Shown: in pieces, positions 22,662 through 25,925 of the stretch
How the letters are laid out: every line of letters begins with the position of its first letter
Numbering within the stretch: position 1 is the stretch's first letter
Assembly (NCBI GenBank): GCA_004335635.1
Contig: QAXH01002339.1
Coordinates: forward strand, 1-25,925
Length of the DNA stretch: 25,925 bases
Reading direction: 5' to 3'
From: Chloromonas sp. AAM2
Lineage: Eukaryota > Chlorophyta > Chlorophyceae > Chlamydomonadales > Chlamydomonadaceae
Translations under genes and position numbers: made by a program
The notes under the pieces: model-generated
Told to the model about the DNA's origin: nothing
The model's input: only the letters and a program-made list of their open reading frames with translations
The model's database searches: none

Positions 22662-22803
22662 GTGCTTCATATAACTGTACTGGGGTGCTACGTGTTATTT
22701 CACTGACGAAGAAGAGCCATCCAGTGGTTACGCTTGTGAGTCAGTAAGGGGGATGGGGGAACTCCCCATGGATTGGGAGGATTATCATGGCATCGCAAAT
22801 AGG

Positions 22804-23016
22804 TCCATGCAGTGGGCAGATACTGAGTCCACTCCTGATAACTCCATGCAGTGGGTAGATACTGAACTCACTTCGAATGACTCGATGCAGTGGGTGGATA
22901 CTGAACTCACTTTGAATGATTCGATGTAATGGGCAGATAGTGAAATGACCCCGGATACCTCCATGCAGTGGGCAGGGGCTGAAATGACTCCATACAGTGG
23001 ACAGGTACTGAAGAGG
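22804..23016 (+). repeat. 39-bp minisatellite, about 5.5 units
   Basis: Four full 39-bp units start at 22804, 22843, 22882 and 22921. A shortened 29-bp unit starts at 22960 and a partial sixth at 22989. The shared core is TC(C/G)ATGCAGTGGGCAGATA followed by CTGAA. Because 39 is a multiple of three, the minus strand shows a repeating 13-residue open frame (CPLHG.IR... type) that is a by-product. The array ends about 160 bp from the replicase relic. Confidence 0.88.
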
Positions 23017-23175
23017 AATTGGTGAAGACAATGGATTTCGGGCACATTATGCATTTTCAGGCAGAGTCGGATTCTACACACCTACACAATCAAATTCTCT
23101 GGCTACTGTCTGGAAACAGATATTAAGTTAGAAAACTGAACAAAAAGGTTCAAACAGAATCAGAGTACGGCCTTG

Positions 23176-24806
23176 TTAAAGAGTTTGAAAGAGGGCCTGA
23201 GCCCAGGTATGGGTCAGTACCATATTAGAGGTAGTGATGTGCGCGCTCAAAACAAATGGAACGGACTGACAACATGTGGTACATGGCGCTGCGCTCCTGT
23301 CACCAACATCATCAACGGTCTCCCAGACTGCTGTTGCACACCTTGCACAACAGTCACTATTGTTGATTTCATGACCCAATTGGTTGAATATTCTATTAAT
23401 AGTGACAACCGCTGGATTTCGTTTCTCGAAGGACATGTGCTCCCCACACAATCTGCCTTCGCTACACCACTTGTACTTTAACACTATCCAAGATGGGGTG
23501 ATGTACAAGTCTTCCTTCACAGCCCTTCCAGCTTTTCTATCTTGCTCTTTGTACCTTCTCACCATTTCCATTGCTCTCTCTGCTATGTTTTCTTTGTACA
23601 AGGATTGCTCAAGAAAGTATATATCATTCAAATCAGCCGCACGAGTCACAGCTGTGTAGAGCCACTCCTTAGTGATCCCTTGATGCAAAGAGAACAAATC
23701 CGCGATCACAAAACTTGCCCTCGATAGTATCTCCTTGGGCTGAATGGACCGTGTTGCGATACTTGAGTTGTTCATGATGCACCAATGTGAAACCTTGAAC
23801 TGCTCGTCTCCCAGCACGTCTATCAGGGCAATGTGGTCCTTCTCTATTTTGTTGATCTTGTAGGTGTAATTGGGGTACAATCCAGTGATTACTTCGTCGG
23901 CAACTTCCTGCAACCTAATGTTCGCCTTGCAAATCAAGATGTCATCCTCATGATACGTCAAGCCATCTTCAAGAACTGTCGATTTGCTGGTCATATCGTT
24001 GACATAACTCTGAATGCGTCGATTTAGCGTCTTGTAGCTTGCTGTGAAGTACGACAGGGCTCTTTCAATCCCAGTGCTCTTCAAATCATCGAGGCCCTTT
24101 CCAAAATATTTGCCCACCACCTGCAACATGTCTTCATGTGTATGACATGACCAAATCGCCTCCTCTATCTCTCTGAACAGGGCGCGCTGACCCAACTTGA
24201 TACGCTTGTTTGTGTTCAAAATCATGACGTTTGAAAACACTTCTTCATGGAGCAATATTCGTGCCTTCTTGACGGGTGTAATCGTGTCATTGATTGCCGG
24301 GAGCTGTTTCGGATCACCTGTAGCAATATAACTGATGTCTGGGTGTGCTGCCATGAACTACCAGATTTTGATCAGCTTCTCATACTGTAACAACATGATC
24401 TCATCAAACACCACGCACTTGATACCTGCCATATCATAAGGAGTTTTCTCCTGTGCGCCAGCGATGCTCTCACCAGCCCATCATATGTGATGGCTTTCAT
24501 CTCAACCTTGGATCGCTTGTACTGTTTCCTGATGTTTCTAGATTGGGCATTGTAGGGAGTCACAACAAGAACTTGGTTTACACCAAAAGTAGGTAAGGCA
24601 TAGATTGAGAGGGCAGCATGACTCTTGCCACATCCCGGAGGGCACATCAAGATGGTGCAGCTTTTGATCTTGGCTTTGATCTCCTCCGGATCATATTCAT
24701 TATTATCTATTCTGATCTCATGGCATTTCGATGATGTGAGCGTGGACAAATCCACATCCGTCAAATGCACATAATCAAGTGCTGCCCGGATGCTTTTGTT
24801 CAAGTC
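23176..24806 (-). pseudogene. SF1 helicase part of a virus-like replicase, frameshifted and interrupted
   Basis: Minus-strand frames read as a superfamily-1 helicase, which would unwind DNA with ATP. In order they show: Walker A MCPPGCGKS (24621-24647), motif Ia VVTPYNAQSR, Walker B VVFDEI (24397-24414), motif III GDPKQLPA (24295-24318), a motif V-like HQGIT, and motif VI YTAVTRA (23638-23658). Walker A lies in one frame; Walker B onward lies in another, with the shift at about 24470-24482, where each frame is closed by a nearby stop. A TAG at 24358-24360 interrupts the second frame between motifs II and III. The last ~100 residues hold KWCSEGRLCGEH and RIFNQLGHEINNSDCCARC, a possible zinc/HNH-like module. 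It follows the polymerase part directly in the same direction, so both probably came from one long protein. The DNA is visibly AT-richer than the host exons. Confidence 0.82.
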
Positions 24807-25925
24807 TCACCCCACCGAGCTTCTCTCCCATGCGTGCTTGTATGGTTGGAGGAAGCTCAGCATCTCGTCTTAGTTTGTGAAAGAACACGGCATCCGTCTT
24901 GAGCGCGACCACCTGAAAGCCATGATGACACAGCGCAGTGTATGCGCGCATGACATCCAGTCTTGCCATGCTCAACACCATTTCTCTGATTGGCCTGAAG
25001 CCATCTTCTGTTTCACGCTGATATCGTTTGTTGACAGTGTAGCATCCCTCAAACGGCTCAAACTTGGTAGCCTTGTTTTTGTCTCTGCACATCTTAGCGT
25101 CGTCTTCATTCTTAAACAAGGCTGATGCAATACATATATATATGCAATTGTTTTGTTCCTCATCTTGCCACACTTGCCGACGGCTTGGTTGGGAATACCC
25201 TTGCGAAGAAACATGTCCATGTCGTTGTATTTGCCTCCGTGAAATAATTCCTTGAGTAGCTTTGGTAAATGATGGTTGTCGCGCAAGATCAATTCCAACT
25301 TGGCCTTGATTTGCAGGTGAATGTCGTACTTGTACTCTGTCATCAACTCCTTTGCTTCAAATCCGTACATGAGTGTCATGTTCTTGGAGTAGACAGGGTG
25401 TTGGTGCAGCATCCGGACCAGGTACAGACAGTCATTACTGATGGGCTCACCGGTATTGTAGGGAACAAAGTCATCAAAGGGTGTGATGCAAGGAATATAG
25501 GGTGCTCTTGCAAGACACGAGGCGTAGTGCTTGACAAAGTCCACCGACTGGATGTTGAAGCTAGAGAGCCAGAGAGGGCAGCTTACCAGAGAGCCAGACG
25601 GGATGTTCACTCCATATTGATCAAACATCTTGCTCACACTTTGAGACATTCTGGAGAGGGTGTACTTGTTCATGAGGTGACACTCTATGTTGTTTTGAGT
25701 TTGCTTGTAGAGCTTGTACTCGTCGATGGACTTCATTCTGTACTCGATCATGCCACGTATCATGCATCCAGTGGTGATGCGGATCACACACTGTTTTTTG
25801 GTTGGCAGAGATATATTGGGGAAGGTGATGGCCACGGGGTTCACATTGGGTTGCATGACCACCTCTGGCGTGATGCCATTGGGATGGAGGACGTCTCTGA
25901 GCAAGTCTTTTAATGGCTGATTGTA
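24775..25925 (-). pseudogene. Family-B DNA polymerase part of the same replicase, open at right edge
   Basis: The minus-strand frame is open to the right edge, so the N-terminal part (including any 3'-5' exonuclease) lies outside the window. Three family-B palm motifs appear in order. Motif A is DFVKHYAS (25518-25541), with the catalytic Asp and the Tyr/Ser that follow it. Motif B is KGIPNQAVGKCGK (25164-25202), a K-x3-N-x3-G match. Motif C is LKTDAVFF around 24880-24900, in which the usual DTDS is KTDA but the second, essential Asp is kept. Motif C is in a different frame from A and B; the switch falls at an (AT)5 run (25134-25143) and fits a two-base expansion. A second shift near 24777-24806 leads into the helicase frame. 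The upstream FDDFVPY and DCLYLVRMLH stretch fits the region after motif A in virus-type polymerases. This is a relic of a DNA virus or a large self-replicating transposon; I cannot name the family. Confidence 0.8.

Noticed and set aside
22804..23016. CRISPR-like array
   Set aside because: Units are contiguous 39-mers without unique spacers, which makes this a minisatellite in a eukaryotic genome.
22741..23031. Repeat protein with 13-residue units (minus strand)
   Set aside because: The periodic protein follows from a 39-bp DNA repeat whose length is divisible by three; there is no start context or known family.
23173..23481. Plus-strand open frame opposite the helicase tail
   Set aside because: Antisense shadow of the zinc-like C-terminus of the helicase frame.
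25269..25913. 214-codon plus-strand open frame
   Set aside because: It lies exactly antisense to the polymerase frame, which has recognisable PolB motifs; the plus-strand product is Val/Leu/His-rich with no domain.

Overview
The window looks like nuclear DNA of a green alga (chlorophyte), though no organelle or ribosomal marker pins the species. Both host genes are cut into 17-18 short exons with clean GT..AG borders, usually GTGAGT- or GTAGG-like donors and (T)GCAG acceptors. Their proteins resemble the plant/protist forms of their families. A TGTAA motif, the usual algal poly(A) signal, lies behind the second gene. No prokaryotic gene organisation is visible.

Layout: (1) Bases 1-766 hold the reverse-transcriptase core of a LINE on the minus strand, running off the left edge. 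(2) 767-2754 is mostly non-coding and repeat-bearing, with one weak ORF remnant and a tandem CATGTG-containing repeat just upstream of the next gene. (3) 2755-10273 (+) is a complete 17-exon gene for TPR-containing serine/threonine phosphatase PP5 (501 aa as I splice it). Its 13th intron carries an 820-bp hAT transposon relic with matching terminal inverted repeats and a perfect 8-bp target-site duplication. (4) 10274-13371 is intergenic and contains a 277-bp MITE-like element. (5) 13372-20944 (+) is a complete 18-exon gene for a CLC-7-like chloride channel/exchanger with two C-terminal CBS domains (881 aa as spliced). (6) 20945-23175 is intergenic, with short direct repeats, an AT-rich tract and a 39-bp minisatellite. 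(7) 23176-25925 (-) is a decayed virus-like replicase: a family-B DNA polymerase palm followed by an SF1 helicase and a possible HNH/zinc tail. It is broken by about three frameshifts and one in-frame stop, and it continues past the right edge.

The two host genes are neighbours in the same direction and have no obvious functional link: one is a cytosolic/nuclear chaperone-associated phosphatase, the other an endomembrane anion transporter. The rest is a record of at least four kinds of mobile DNA: LINE, hAT, MITE, and a PolB-helicase element of viral or large-transposon type. The last is the least ordinary item. It is visibly AT-richer than the host exons and lies beside a tandem repeat array.

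Exon borders were chosen by eye from reading-frame continuity, splice consensus and family alignment. No transcript evidence was available.
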